A stretch of DNA of 7,320 bases from Candidatus Cryptobacteroides faecihippi (GTDB lineage Bacteria > Bacteroidota > Bacteroidia > Bacteroidales > UBA932): the NCBI GenBank assembly GCA_018066065.1, contig JAGHSC010000012.1, forward strand, positions 1-7,320, in the 5' to 3' direction. The position numbers and the translations under genes were made by a program. Under the pieces are notes generated by a model. That model did not search any database and was not told where the DNA came from. It was given only the letters and a program-made list of their open reading frames with translations. This document shows, piece after piece, positions 6,844 through 7,320 of this stretch (positions are counted from its first letter, which is position 1; every line of letters starts with the position of its first letter).

Positions 6844-7320
6844 ATGAAGAAGACTATCACGCTTGAGGCGATGGACCCGATCGAGATCTTCGGGGTCGGA
6901 AACAGGATACTGGACGCATTCTGCGGCTATTTCCCTGGCCTGAAGGTCGTTGCGAGGGGAAATGAGATACATCTTGAGGGCAGTGAGTCCCAGATCCAGG
7001 AGTTCAGCCAGAGATTCGGGGAACTGATCGACAGGAGGCATCACAAGATGAACCTGACAGTCTTTGATGTTGAGGACATCTTTGACGGATCCAGCTCACC
7101 GGACAGCTAGAAGCTTTCCGGAGAGGCCACGATCGTCCATGGAACGGACGGCGAGCCGATCAAGGCGCGCAACAAGACCCAGCAGGAGATGGTCAAGGCG
7201 TATTTCGAGAACGATCTCGTCTTTGCCATCGGCCCTGCCGGAACCGGAAAGACCTACATCGCGATTGCACTTGCGGTCCGGGCACTGAAGAACCGTGAGA
7301 TAAAGAGAATCATCCTGACC
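6844..7320 (+). CDS. phoH: PhoH-family P-loop ATPase, N-terminal part, with in-frame TAG
   Basis: PhoH-like proteins (YbeZ in E. coli) are cytoplasmic P-loop NTPases with a KH-like N-terminal region, linked to RNA metabolism; the exact role in Bacteroidota is unclear. ATG 6844 gives MKKTITLEAMDPIEIFGVGN, followed by LKVVARGNEIHLEG (33-46), typical of the KH-like region. After a low-complexity linker (DGSSSPDS) codon 89 (7108-7110) is TAG. The same frame then continues IVHGTDGEPIKARNKTQQ, Walker A FAIGPAGTGKTYIA (127-140), and ALAVRALKNREIKRIILT at the window edge, as in intact relatives. Both parts belong to one family, so this is one gene interrupted by TAG. A restart ATG at 7189 after AGCAGGAG would lose the KH-like region and the segment before Walker A. 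The start overlaps the capA end context as TGAAATG, suggesting one transcript and coupled translation. The 3' part lies outside the window. Confidence 0.92.
7108..7110 (+). other. In-frame TAG inside phoH linker
   Basis: TAG falls between DGSSSPDS and KLSGEATIVHG, in the variable linker between the KH-like and ATPase regions. No indel is present, since flanking homology stays in one frame. The residue is not conserved in the family, so the original amino acid cannot be read from the position; CAG is one transition away. Confidence 0.92.

Overview
The window is most likely chromosomal DNA from an uncultured member of the Bacteroidales (phylum Bacteroidota). Protein content points there: a Bacteroidota-type GyrA, a ClpC with the Bacteroidota C-terminal layout, and a tetratricopeptide protein directly behind gyrA. 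So do the promoters: TAnnTTTG -7 elements precede gyrA, tRNA-His, the CapA gene and a small minus-strand ORF, usually with a TTG-like -33 element 18-19 bases upstream. Start codons lack Shine-Dalgarno sequences. Genes are moderately GC-rich and intergenic regions AT-rich.

Layout: (1) 1-850, 3' part of clpC, interrupted by an in-frame TAG at a normally conserved Gln codon. (2) 847-975, a 42-codon minus-strand ORF convergent with clpC, both ending in one shared CTAG. (3) 976-1200, AT-rich divergent promoter region. (4) 1201-5082, probable operon of gyrA and a secreted TPR protein, closed by a perfect 20-bp inverted-repeat terminator. (5) 5161-5578, minus-strand block: tRNA-His, its terminator, then a small putative lipoprotein gene broken by a single-base frameshift. 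(6) 5683-7320, a CapA-family periplasmic protein followed one base later by phoH, which also carries an in-frame TAG and runs off the window.

The most interesting signal is the pair of in-frame TAG codons in two otherwise well-conserved genes 6.8 kb apart, one exactly where ClpC proteins have Gln (LLQVLDEG). In each case homology continues in the same frame on both sides. Possible causes are UAG read as an amino acid (probably Gln), an amber suppressor, two independent nonsense mutations, or C-to-T sequence error. The window holds evidence both ways. gyrA, the TPR gene and capA contain no in-frame TAG and end in TAA, TAA and TGA. However, clpC and the small ORF opposite it look as if they end at TAG. 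The only tRNA here is tRNA-His(GTG), so no decoding tRNA is visible. A genome-wide codon and tRNA survey would decide.

The genes are mostly housekeeping: protein quality control (ClpC), DNA topology (GyrA), histidine decoding, and an RNA-linked P-loop ATPase (PhoH). No mobile element, CRISPR array or defence cassette is visible.
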